Positions 53,018 through 60,732 of a stretch of DNA of 64,000 nt are shown one piece after another. Position 1 is the stretch's first letter. Each line of letters begins with the position of its first letter. The translations under genes were made by a program, and so were the position numbers. The notes beneath the pieces are model-generated. The model saw only the letters and a list, made by a program, of their open reading frames with translations, did no database searches and was not told the DNA's origin. This DNA is from Bradyrhizobium amphicarpaeae (lineage in GTDB: Bacteria; Pseudomonadota; Alphaproteobacteria; Rhizobiales; Xanthobacteraceae). The stretch covers positions 6,540,001 through 6,604,000 of the forward strand of contig NZ_CP029426.2 of the NCBI RefSeq assembly GCF_002266435.3, given 5' to 3'.

Positions 53018-53497
53018 TTATTCGTCTGAATGTCTTGCTTCCGAAGGCCTCGTATCTGAAGCTCTTGGAAACTTGTCCTGAATGCTGGTCAGCCAGCGCG
53101 CGACGATGTCAATCTCCGCAGCCGTGAATCCGTCGGTCAGCGCGGCGTTGACCTCTGCCGCGCCGGCCTTCGCCCGCGCTAGCACGGTCCGCCCTTTCGG
53201 CGTCAGCCAGATGCGCCAGGCGCGTCCGTCCTCGCGATCGGCCCGCCGCTCGATCAGCTTCGCGGCCTCGGTGCGGTCGACGAGACCGGAAATGCCGGCC
53301 GGCCCGAGATCGAGCGCCGCGCCCGCCTCACCCATCAGGACGCCGTCCTGCCTGCCGAGGATGAACAACAACCCCGCCTGCGCCGGCATGACCTCGTTCT
53401 CCGGCCGCGCCGCCATCCAGCGTTGCAAGCGGCGCTGGGCGACGCTCAGCAGGTAGATCAGCCGGTGGTGGCCCGCGTCGGCCGGTTTATTTCGCAT
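53018..53497 (-). CDS. MarR-family transcriptional regulator
   Basis: Protein of 159 aa: winged helix (QAGLLFILGRQDGVLMGEAGAALDLGPAGISGLVDRTEAAKLIERRADREDGRAWRIWLTPKG) flanked by helices for dimer formation. The Asp-x-Arg-wing RADREDGRAW is typical. Encoded just upstream of the enoyl-CoA hydratase-family gene, in one transcript. The start is set at the ATG at 53497, which lies within a 12-bp palindrome (53491-53502), so autoregulation is likely. The ligand may be an acyl-CoA or aromatic acid. Confidence 0.9.
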   Translation of the reverse strand: MRNKPADAGHHRLIYLLSVAQRRLQRWMAARPENEVMPAQAGLLFILGRQDGVLMGEAGAALDLGPAGISGLVDRTEAAKLIERRADREDGRAWRIWLTPKGRTVLARAKAGAAEVNAALTDGFTAAEIDIVARWLTSIQDKFPRASDTRPSEARHSDE

Positions 53498-53502
53498 GCG
53501 AA
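53491..53502. promoter_or_regulatory. Palindrome TTCGCATGCGAA at the marR start codon
   Basis: Perfect 12-bp inverted repeat covering the ATG of the MarR-family gene, with AT-rich flanks (TTTAT on the left, GCAAATA on the right). The GCATGC core is found in several MarR-family operators. Being on the start codon, it could repress the marR/crotonase unit. Confidence 0.4.
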
Positions 53503-53604
53503 GCAAATAGCGCCTGTCGGGTTCCTTGTCAAAGCGCTTGACGCGATCTCGCGCGTATGTTCCTTATCTGTTCCATACTCGTTCCAGTTGTAGAAGGGGG
53601 CGTC

Positions 53605-54984
53605 GTGACGCAGGGGCAGGAGCAAGTGGAGGAGCGGGATTCCGAGAATGCGGCAGATAGTGAGCCCGCCTATGCATTCGAAGTCTTGGATGCGTACTTC
53701 GAGGACGTTCCGCTCAGCAAGCTCGTGACGACCACCCGGCAGTTTCCCCTCCACATGCGAGTGGACGTCCAGGCCGCGCTGGACCGGCTGCTGGGAGCGC
53801 ATGTCGACTTGTTCGGACTTCCCGAGGAACACTACGAAACGCTGTCGTTTGCGCGCCTGCTCCGCGACGATCGGAGCGCCGTGGCGATCGCACCGCTGCA
53901 ATATTCCGACGTCGATGTCGGCGAGAGCAGTCCGTCGCGGTGCCTCGACAACGGGTTATGGCTCTGCGAGCTGGACGGCTTGCGCCATGCGGTCCTGCTC
54001 TGCGTCAGCCGCGAATCCCGTCGCGAGCCCGGCATCCGAATCGAAATCATGGTGTCTGCGGGAAGTGCGGGGGCGGCTGTGGTGCAGCGTTGCTTCGGCG
54101 CGCTCGAAGTCGCCGTGCAGGCCGCGCGCACCTATCGCGGCAAGATCCTGTCGCTCGAGGCGTCTTCCGACTACCGCGGCCTGTCCGGCGGCATCAATGT
54201 GCACCGACTGCCGACCGTCGGACGCGACGAGGTGATTTTGCCGGAGCGGACTCTGCAGCTGCTCGATCGCAACGTGTTGAATTTCGTCGGCACCCGCGAG
54301 CATTTGAGGCGACTCGGTCAATCGACGCGCAAAGGCATCCTGCTTTATGGACCGCCCGGTACGGGCAAGACCCATACGATCCGCTATCTCGCAACGCACC
54401 TGCCTGGACACACGACCCTGATCATCACGGCCGAGCAGATCGGCCTGCTCAGCGCCTATATGAGCCTGGCACGGCTGCTGCAGCCCTCGATGGTGGTGAT
54501 CGAGGACGTCGACCTGATCGCGCGCGACCGCCGCAACATGGGGCCGTGCGAAGAATCCATGCTCAACAGGCTGCTCAACGAGATGGACGGACTGAAGCAG
54601 GATGCCGACATACTTTTCGTCCTCACCACCAATCGACCGCAGGACCTGGAAGCCGCCCTGGCCGGTCGCCCTGGCCGCATCGACCAGGCCATCGAAGTGC
54701 CGCTCCCGGACGAGAATGGCCGCAGCAAGCTGGTGCGCCTCTATGGCAAGGAATTGCCGCTCGAAGACGCGATCGTCATCGAGGCTGCCCGCCGCAGCGA
54801 GGGGACGAGTTGTGCCTTCATCAAGGAACTGATGCGGAGGCTGGCGCAAGCCAGCCTGGCGCGCGACGGCGGCAACTCGATCGTCTCGGCCGATATCGAC
54901 GAAGCCCTCGACGATATGCTGTTCTCCGGCGGTCGGCTCAATGCGCGTCTGCTCGGGGGAGCCCAGGCGATGGCAGCGCAGTGA
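53605..54984 (+). CDS. AAA+ ATPase (FtsH/Bcs1/ClpX-like module), function unknown
   Basis: Protein of 459 aa from a GTG at 53605 preceded by GAAGGGGG. An N-terminal domain of about 200 residues without known motifs is followed by an AAA+ module: Walker A GPPGTGKT (249-256), Walker B MVVIEDVD, sensor LTTNRPQ, arginine finger GRPGRID, then a small lid domain with SEGTSCAFIKELMRR. No protease, membrane helix or zinc site. Resembles Cdc48/Bcs1-like unfoldases. Convergent with the tannase gene; no partner gene is evident. Confidence 0.88.
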   Translation: MTQGQEQVEERDSENAADSEPAYAFEVLDAYFEDVPLSKLVTTTRQFPLHMRVDVQAALDRLLGAHVDLFGLPEEHYETLSFARLLRDDRSAVAIAPLQYSDVDVGESSPSRCLDNGLWLCELDGLRHAVLLCVSRESRREPGIRIEIMVSAGSAGAAVVQRCFGALEVAVQAARTYRGKILSLEASSDYRGLSGGINVHRLPTVGRDEVILPERTLQLLDRNVLNFVGTREHLRRLGQSTRKGILLYGPPGTGKTHTIRYLATHLPGHTTLIITAEQIGLLSAYMSLARLLQPSMVVIEDVDLIARDRRNMGPCEESMLNRLLNEMDGLKQDADILFVLTTNRPQDLEAALAGRPGRIDQAIEVPLPDENGRSKLVRLYGKELPLEDAIVIEAARRSEGTSCAFIKELMRRLAQASLARDGGNSIVSADIDEALDDMLFSGGRLNARLLGGAQAMAAQ

Positions 54985-55015
54985 CCTTCGCTGTCATCCA
55001 TCCGCCCGCCGCGCC

Positions 55016-56677
55016 TCACGGCGCGCAGTTGAAGCTGGCCGCCTCCGTCACCGCGCCCGACTTGTAATGCGGCCAGGCCGGCCAGCGGCACAGCGGCAGC
55101 GCGCGCAGCGTCGCGAACGAGGGCGCCTCGAGCTTCTGCTCGCTGACTTCGAGATCGCCGGGCGCCTTGCCCTTCTCGACCCAATCGACCAGCACGCTCA
55201 GCATGTCGACATTGGCGGGCGCGCCGGAGCCGACATGATCGACGCCGGGCGCGGTGTAGAGCCGCGCGAACTCCGCCGTCTCGGCCTTGCCGAGCTTGCG
55301 CTCGACGCTCTCGAAATAGCGGATGCCGGCATAGGGGCTCTGGGCGTAATCGGCCATGTGCTCGAGCATGATCAGACGGCCGCCGCGGGCGCGGAAGCGG
55401 CCGAGATCGGGATCGGTCGAATCCATCAGCTTCGACACTTCGAGCAGCCGCGCCTTGTGCTCCTCCACCTTGTAGGTGGTGACATCGAGCTTGGGATCGC
55501 GCGCAAAGACATATTGAATGCCGCCGGCGCCGTAGATCCAGGCGATGCCGTTGTTGGGCGCAGGCGGCTGCGCCGGCGGCGCGGTGCCGAGCCACCACGC
55601 CGTCCAGCCGCCGGTCGGGCCCATCGCCGGCGTATCCTCACCCGACACGCCCCAGCCTGGATAGTCGTCGAGGCCATTGGCAAGCGCGAACGGGAATTTG
55701 TAGGTGGCGTGAAGCGTCTCGATCGCCTTCACTTGCGCCTCGGTCAGACACTGATCGCCGCTCTGGCCAGCCGCGCAGCGCAGCGTCTCGACCTTGAATG
55801 CCGCCTTGCAGCCGACGGGATCCTGCACAACCGCGTCGTCGGAGCCATCCGCCTTGTCACAGGCCGCCCGCACGGCCTCGCCGACGAGCTTCACTTGCGC
55901 CGGATTGATCCAGCCCGCACCCATGGTGACGAGACCGGAGCGCAAGCCGGCGTGCTGCAGGCCAACCCAGTTGATCACGGGGACCCGCGCGAAGATGCCG
56001 TCGAAATCATCGGGGTAGCGCTGCGCCATGGTCAGGCCTTCACGGCCGCCTTCGGACGAACCCATGAAATACATCTTCTCGGGTTTCTTGCCGTAGGCGC
56101 GCTCCATCAACCCGACGGCGGCATCGCGCACCTTCTTGTAGGCGCGATGAGCAAAATTCTCGAAGGCTTCGTCATTCAGTGCAAAGACCTGCGGCGGCTC
56201 GCCTTGCTTGGTCTCGTGGCCCGAGTCGGTGCCGTAGGTGACAAAACCGCGCGCCAGCGGCGACGGCTTGTCGAAGGGGTAGGCCGGCGGCAGCCCAAGA
56301 CCCGTGATCAGCACGCCGTTGAAGCCGCCGCCGCCATATTGCAGCGAGCGGCCGTTCCATTCGACGGGAAGGTTGACCTGGAATTTGATCGGCGGCGCCT
56401 TGGGATCGACGGGGTCGATGTGGCCGAGCACCTTGCAGAAGCCGGGATTGGCCGGCGTGATACGCCCCGATGGCGTCGGCCCGCGTTCGGCAACGGCGAT
56501 TGGCGAGGGGGCCTGCAACGTCGCGGCATCGATCTTCACCGCATCTGTCCCACCGACGAGACCGTTGCAGACCGTCTCCGCGTCCTCCGCCAGGGTGAGC
56601 GCCAAGGCGGAATTCGCGCTCAGCACGGCCGCAGTCCCCACGAGCCATGCGCACAGCTTCGCTCTCGTCAGAGTCAT
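55016..56677 (-). CDS. Secreted tannase/feruloyl-esterase family protein
   Basis: Protein of 553 aa with a signal peptide (LCAWLVGTAAVLSANSALA). Tannase family features: YGGGGFNGVLITG, nucleophile GSSEGGREGLTMAQRYPDDFDGI, GVDDGS-like segment ACDKADGSDDAVVQDPVGC and the C-terminal LYTAPGVDHVGSG. In typical members a Cys precedes the catalytic Ser and another follows the His (CS-D-HC); here both are changed (SSEGG; DHV). The esterase fold is clear but the disulfide is not formed. The ATG at 56677 has GGTGGAA upstream. Confidence 0.87.
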   Translation of the reverse strand: MTLTRAKLCAWLVGTAAVLSANSALALTLAEDAETVCNGLVGGTDAVKIDAATLQAPSPIAVAERGPTPSGRITPANPGFCKVLGHIDPVDPKAPPIKFQVNLPVEWNGRSLQYGGGGFNGVLITGLGLPPAYPFDKPSPLARGFVTYGTDSGHETKQGEPPQVFALNDEAFENFAHRAYKKVRDAAVGLMERAYGKKPEKMYFMGSSEGGREGLTMAQRYPDDFDGIFARVPVINWVGLQHAGLRSGLVTMGAGWINPAQVKLVGEAVRAACDKADGSDDAVVQDPVGCKAAFKVETLRCAAGQSGDQCLTEAQVKAIETLHATYKFPFALANGLDDYPGWGVSGEDTPAMGPTGGWTAWWLGTAPPAQPPAPNNGIAWIYGAGGIQYVFARDPKLDVTTYKVEEHKARLLEVSKLMDSTDPDLGRFRARGGRLIMLEHMADYAQSPYAGIRYFESVERKLGKAETAEFARLYTAPGVDHVGSGAPANVDMLSVLVDWVEKGKAPGDLEVSEQKLEAPSFATLRALPLCRWPAWPHYKSGAVTEAASFNCAP

Positions 56678-56755
56678 CGTTTCCACCCGGTTTTGTTCGT
56701 TCTATCTGTCGGAAGGTCGCATTGAATGCGACCTGCTGCCGGCCGTCAATGCGCG

Positions 56756-58000
56756 TTAGTGCTCGAACACCAGCCGCGCGCCGATCGTGCCGTCGAGGCT
56801 GCGGATCTGCTGGAGCAGCGCCGCGGAATCCTGCCCGCCGAGATCGGCATCGAGCACGACGTAGCCGAGATCGCCTGACGTCTCCAGATATTGCGCGGCG
56901 ATGTTGATGTCGCGCTGGAGGAAGACCTCGTTGAGCCGCCGCAGCATGCCCGGCACGTTGCGATGGACGTGGCTGAAGCGCGCGCCGGAGGGGCGCAGAT
57001 GCAGCTGCACTTCCGGGAAGTTCACCGCGCCCATGGTCGAGCCCGTGATGAAATAATCGACCAGCTTGCGCGCGACCTCGCCGCCGATGCGCTCCTGCGC
57101 CTCCTCGGTCGAGCCGCCGATATGCGGGGTGAGGATGACGTTCTCGAGGCCCTGCATGGGGCTCTTGAAGCGATCCGAATTCGACGACGGTTCGACCGGA
57201 AACACGTCGACGGCCGCACCAGCGAGATGGCCGTCGCGCAACGCGCGCGCGAGCGCATCGAGATCGACCACGGTGCCGCGGCTGTTGTTGATCAGGAACG
57301 AGCCCGGCTTCATCGCCCGGAGTTCCTTCTCGCCGATCATGCCCGCGGTCTCCGGCGTCTCCGGCACGTGCAGGCTGACGACGTCGCTCTGCGCCAGTAG
57401 CTCGTCCAGCCGCTCGACCGGCTCGGTGTTGCCGTGGCGGAGCTTGTCGGTGCGGTCGAAATAGATCACGCGCATGCCGATCGCTTCAGCCAGCGTCGAG
57501 AGTTGCGAGCCGATGTTGCCATAGCCGACGATGCCGAGCGTGCGGCCGCGCACCTCGCGGCTGCCGGTCGCGGATTTGTCCCAGCCGCCCTCATGGGCCG
57601 AGACCGAGCGCGGGAAGATGCGCCGCAACAGCATCACGATCTCGCCGATCACGAGTTCGGCGACGCTGCGCGTGTTGGAGAACGGCGCATTGAAGACGGG
57701 AATGCCGCGCTTGCGCGCCGCCGCAAGATCGACCTGGTTGGTGCCGACGCTGAAGCAGCCGACCGCGAGAAGCTGGTCCGCGGCCGCAAGTACATCGTCG
57801 GTGACCTGGGTGCGCGAGCGGATGCCGAGCAATGACACGCCCTTGAGCGCGCGGCGCAGATCCTCGCCATCCAGTGCCTTGGTCAGCCGCTCGACATTGG
57901 TAAAGCCCGCGCCCTTGAAAAGGTCGACAGCGCTGTCGTTGACGCCTTCGAGCAGCAGCGCCTTGGCGCTCCGCTCAGGGCTCTGGCCTGGGGCTGACAT
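56756..58000 (-). CDS. serA: D-3-phosphoglycerate dehydrogenase, E. coli type with C-terminal ACT domain
   Basis: Protein of 414 aa (E. coli SerA 410) starting serine synthesis by oxidising 3-phosphoglycerate. NAD-site LGIVGYGNIGSQLSTLAEAIGM (about 155-176), catalytic Arg in NNSRGTVVD, Glu in the PVEPSS region and His in LTPHIGGSTEEAQ. The C-terminal about 75 residues (VHRNVPGMLRRLNEVFLQRDINIAAQYLET) are a serine-binding ACT domain, so feedback inhibition is expected. The Met at 58000 has AGGAGA upstream. Confidence 0.92.
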   Translation of the reverse strand: MSAPGQSPERSAKALLLEGVNDSAVDLFKGAGFTNVERLTKALDGEDLRRALKGVSLLGIRSRTQVTDDVLAAADQLLAVGCFSVGTNQVDLAAARKRGIPVFNAPFSNTRSVAELVIGEIVMLLRRIFPRSVSAHEGGWDKSATGSREVRGRTLGIVGYGNIGSQLSTLAEAIGMRVIYFDRTDKLRHGNTEPVERLDELLAQSDVVSLHVPETPETAGMIGEKELRAMKPGSFLINNSRGTVVDLDALARALRDGHLAGAAVDVFPVEPSSNSDRFKSPMQGLENVILTPHIGGSTEEAQERIGGEVARKLVDYFITGSTMGAVNFPEVQLHLRPSGARFSHVHRNVPGMLRRLNEVFLQRDINIAAQYLETSGDLGYVVLDADLGGQDSAALLQQIRSLDGTIGARLVFEH

Positions 58001-58093
58001 GGAATCTCCTAAACTGACGGCTTTGCCCGAGCACATAGACCGCGAGGCAGCCCCAGCACAATAGGGGGCGGGTACGGGACAAAGATGGCGGTC

Positions 58094-58232
58094 CCGTCAT
58101 CCTGAGGTGCGAGTGGCGCGATGCCTAGCATCGCGCCGGGAGCCTCGAAGGATGAGCGGCCCGGATACAGTGGCCGAGAGAGCCGGGCCGTCGCCCTTCG
58201 AGGGCCGCTTCGCGGCCACCTCAGGGTGACGG
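58094..58232. repeat. Palindromic repeat (CCGTCATCCTGAGGTGCGAG type)
   Basis: Arms CCGTCATCCTGAGG and CCTCAGGGTGACGG, with inner CCTCGAAGGATG and CCCTTCGAGGG blocks that can form further hairpins. A common Bradyrhizobium intergenic repeat, here between serA and the rhodanese gene. Confidence 0.8.
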
Positions 58233-58241
58233 ATAACAGAA

Positions 58242-59474
58242 TCAAATCACATAAAATCCGTGCGTGCCGTCGCGGCGAAGCTGCTCGACCAGCCCGTATT
58301 CCCAATCGAGATAGGCCTGCATCGCCTTTTCCGCGATGTCGGTACCTTCATACGGCCGGCGGTAGCGGTGAGCCGGATCGGGCTTGGGCAGCGCACGCGG
58401 CGGACCGACATCGAGCGCGGCGTCATAACCGCCTTCCAGCACATAGACCTCCCAGCCCATCTGGGCGAGCCACGACGCTGTCATGTCGGCACGCACGCCC
58501 TTGTCGTCGGTTAGCACAATGCGCGCGCCGCGCACCGGCGCTGCCATGTCGGTCTCCTGCACGAGCTGGCCGCCGGCATAGTGCCGGAAGCCCGGGAGAT
58601 GACCGGCCGCAAATTCTTCGGAGTCGCGCACGTCGAAGCGATAGAGCGTGCGATCAGTCTGCGCGACGAGCGCTGCCATCTCGCTTGCGCCGATATGGCG
58701 AACACCGGCGCGATAGGCGACGTCGCGCGCATTGGCAGGACCGCCCTCGAACGGCCCAATCGCGCCGCGCCTCTCCGCGCCGTGACCGAGCGTGTGCCGC
58801 GCCAGCGTCCAGCCGATCGTGCCGTTGCGCAGCGCGCGGACCTTGTTGGGCACGCCGGCATTGATCAGCGACTGGGTGCCGATGATCGAGCGGGTGCGGC
58901 CGGCGCAATTGACGATGATGGTGGTGTCAGGGTCGGGCGCGGCCTGCCCTGCCCGCAGCACCAGCTCCGCGCCGGGCACGCTGACCGAGCCCGGAATGTT
59001 CATGGTCGCATATTCATCGAAGCGGCGGACGTCGAGGATGGCGATGTTGGCCTTGTCCGCGATGAGCTTGGCCACCTCGTCGGCGCTGAACGAGGGCGTG
59101 TGCCTGCGCGATTCGACCAGCTCGCCGAACGCCTTGGAATAGGAATTGACGTCCTCGAAGACCTCATAGCCCGCCGCGCGCCAGGCCTTCAGGCCGCCGT
59201 CGAGCGCGCTTATATCGGTGTAGCCGAGCGCGGCAAGACGCTCCGCGGCGGTCGCGACAAGTCCCTCGCCGTCATCATAGAGAGCGATCGGCACGTTCTT
59301 GCGCGGCAGCCTCGTCTCGACCTCGACCGAGATCCGGTCGACGGCCATGTTGGCGGCGAACAGCGGATGCCCCGTCGCGAAGCTGGCCTCGTGTCTGAGA
59401 TCGAGCAGCGCGATTTCCTCGCGCAGCAGTAGCGCGCGGCGGACATCGGCGGGGGTGATGGTGGCGATCATCAT
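58242..59474 (-). CDS. Multi-domain rhodanese-like protein
   Basis: Protein of 410 aa with three rhodanese-like modules (about 8-110, 120-240, 260-370) and a C-terminal helix. Only the second keeps the catalytic cysteine loop, IIVNCAGRTRS. The first reads LYDDGEGL and the third VLTDDKGVRA, with Asp where the Cys would be. Recognisable rhodanese turns: LLDLRHEASFATGHPLF, ILDVRRFDEYATMNIPGS, RFDVRDSEEFAAGHLPGFRH. Cytoplasmic sulfur carrier or sulfurtransferase; substrate unknown. Confidence 0.9.
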   Translation of the reverse strand: MMIATITPADVRRALLLREEIALLDLRHEASFATGHPLFAANMAVDRISVEVETRLPRKNVPIALYDDGEGLVATAAERLAALGYTDISALDGGLKAWRAAGYEVFEDVNSYSKAFGELVESRRHTPSFSADEVAKLIADKANIAILDVRRFDEYATMNIPGSVSVPGAELVLRAGQAAPDPDTTIIVNCAGRTRSIIGTQSLINAGVPNKVRALRNGTIGWTLARHTLGHGAERRGAIGPFEGGPANARDVAYRAGVRHIGASEMAALVAQTDRTLYRFDVRDSEEFAAGHLPGFRHYAGGQLVQETDMAAPVRGARIVLTDDKGVRADMTASWLAQMGWEVYVLEGGYDAALDVGPPRALPKPDPAHRYRRPYEGTDIAEKAMQAYLDWEYGLVEQLRRDGTHGFYVI

Positions 59475-59545
59475 GGTACGGGCCTTGGCGAGGACGAGCC
59501 AGGGGCTTTTGACCGATTGGAAGCGAGTTGGCTAGCCTTGTCGGC

Positions 59546-60730
59546 TCACTCGCCGGGGACGAGCCGGCCGAGCGGCCGCTGCGCCGGACGCCGCAGCCTG
59601 CGGCGCGACAGATAGAGCAGGATGCCGGTGACCGAGAACAACGGCATCAGGATCGCGGCGATCATGAAGGCGAGCTTGCCTGGCCAGCCCAAGATCTCGC
59701 CGCGATGGATGTCGTAGATGGCCGCGATGATGGTCTCGCCGAACGTCTTGTCAGCATAGCGCTCCGCGGAGACTAACTGGCCGGTGACGGCGTCGATGCG
59801 GAATTCGTCGCGCGTGGTCTCCAGCGACGACTCCTTGCCCCACGACCGGATCCGGATCACCGCGCCCCGGCCGCCCGGCAGCGTCAGCAAGGCCCTGGAG
59901 AACCGACCGCCCTCCTCGCGCTGGAACGTCGTCCATGCCCGATCGAATCCGATCGGCGAAGCGGGCTCGCCGCGTCCGGCCGCACGCGGCGACTTTGCGG
60001 GCATCTTCGCCGCAGCGACGTGAGGCCGCGCCAGCAGCCATGTGACGCTGTCCTTGTACCATGCGAAGGAGAAGAACAGCCCGGTGAGCGTCATCGTCAG
60101 ATAGACCGGCAGCACCCAGGTGCCGATCACGGTGTGCAGCGACCGGTGTAGTCCACGGCCGCTAAGCCCGAGATTCGGCTTCAACCACAGCTTCACGCTG
60201 CCGGCACGGCGCGGCCAGCGCAGCACGAGTCCCGACACCAGCATGACGATCAGGCCGAGCGCGATCGTGCCGGTGATTGGGCGCCCCCAGCCCTTGCCGT
60301 CACCGGGAATGAGCAGCCAGCGATGCAGCCGGCGCACGGTCGCGAAGAACGCCTCGGCGCGCGGCGCGCCGAGCACGCGGGCGTCATAGGGATCGACATA
60401 AAGCGAAATCGGCCGGCCGCCCTGCTCGTCGCGCGCAAAGCGGACATGAACCGCCGCCGAAGGATCGCTCGACAGCGTGACGGCGGCGACCTTGCCGAGG
60501 TCCTGGGCTGTCTTCAGCCGCGCCACCAACTCGTCCGGCATCAGTGCCGGCGCCTGACGCGGCGCGACCTGCATGATGCCGGCGTTGAGGTGATCGACGA
60601 TCTCGTCCTCGAAGCTCATGGTCGCGCCGGTCAGCGCGATCAGGGACACCAGCAGCGCAAGGACCAGGCCCGCGATGGAATGGACCTGGAACAGGACCGC
60701 CTTGATGGTGTGTCCCAGCCGCGCGGCCAT
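59546..60730 (-). CDS. PepSY-associated TM (PiuB-like) membrane protein
   Basis: Protein of 394 aa with four membrane helices (about 12-40, 143-166, 190-215, 345-372) and PepSY-like periplasmic parts. Conserved histidines are in FQVHSIAGLVLAL, RRLHRWLL, GLHRSLHTVIG and DIHRGEILGWPGK, the family pattern. Members (PiuB, FoxB, FhuF-like operons) sit beside siderophore receptors and reduce or release iron at the inner membrane. It follows the TonB-dependent receptor gene by 2 nt, so they form one unit. Confidence 0.9.
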   Translation of the reverse strand: MAARLGHTIKAVLFQVHSIAGLVLALLVSLIALTGATMSFEDEIVDHLNAGIMQVAPRQAPALMPDELVARLKTAQDLGKVAAVTLSSDPSAAVHVRFARDEQGGRPISLYVDPYDARVLGAPRAEAFFATVRRLHRWLLIPGDGKGWGRPITGTIALGLIVMLVSGLVLRWPRRAGSVKLWLKPNLGLSGRGLHRSLHTVIGTWVLPVYLTMTLTGLFFSFAWYKDSVTWLLARPHVAAAKMPAKSPRAAGRGEPASPIGFDRAWTTFQREEGGRFSRALLTLPGGRGAVIRIRSWGKESSLETTRDEFRIDAVTGQLVSAERYADKTFGETIIAAIYDIHRGEILGWPGKLAFMIAAILMPLFSVTGILLYLSRRRLRRPAQRPLGRLVPGE

Positions 60731-60732
60731 GG

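Noticed and set aside
54941..56725. 594-codon plus-strand frame over the tannase gene
   Set aside because: Antisense to a protein with signal peptide and clear family motifs; no independent support.
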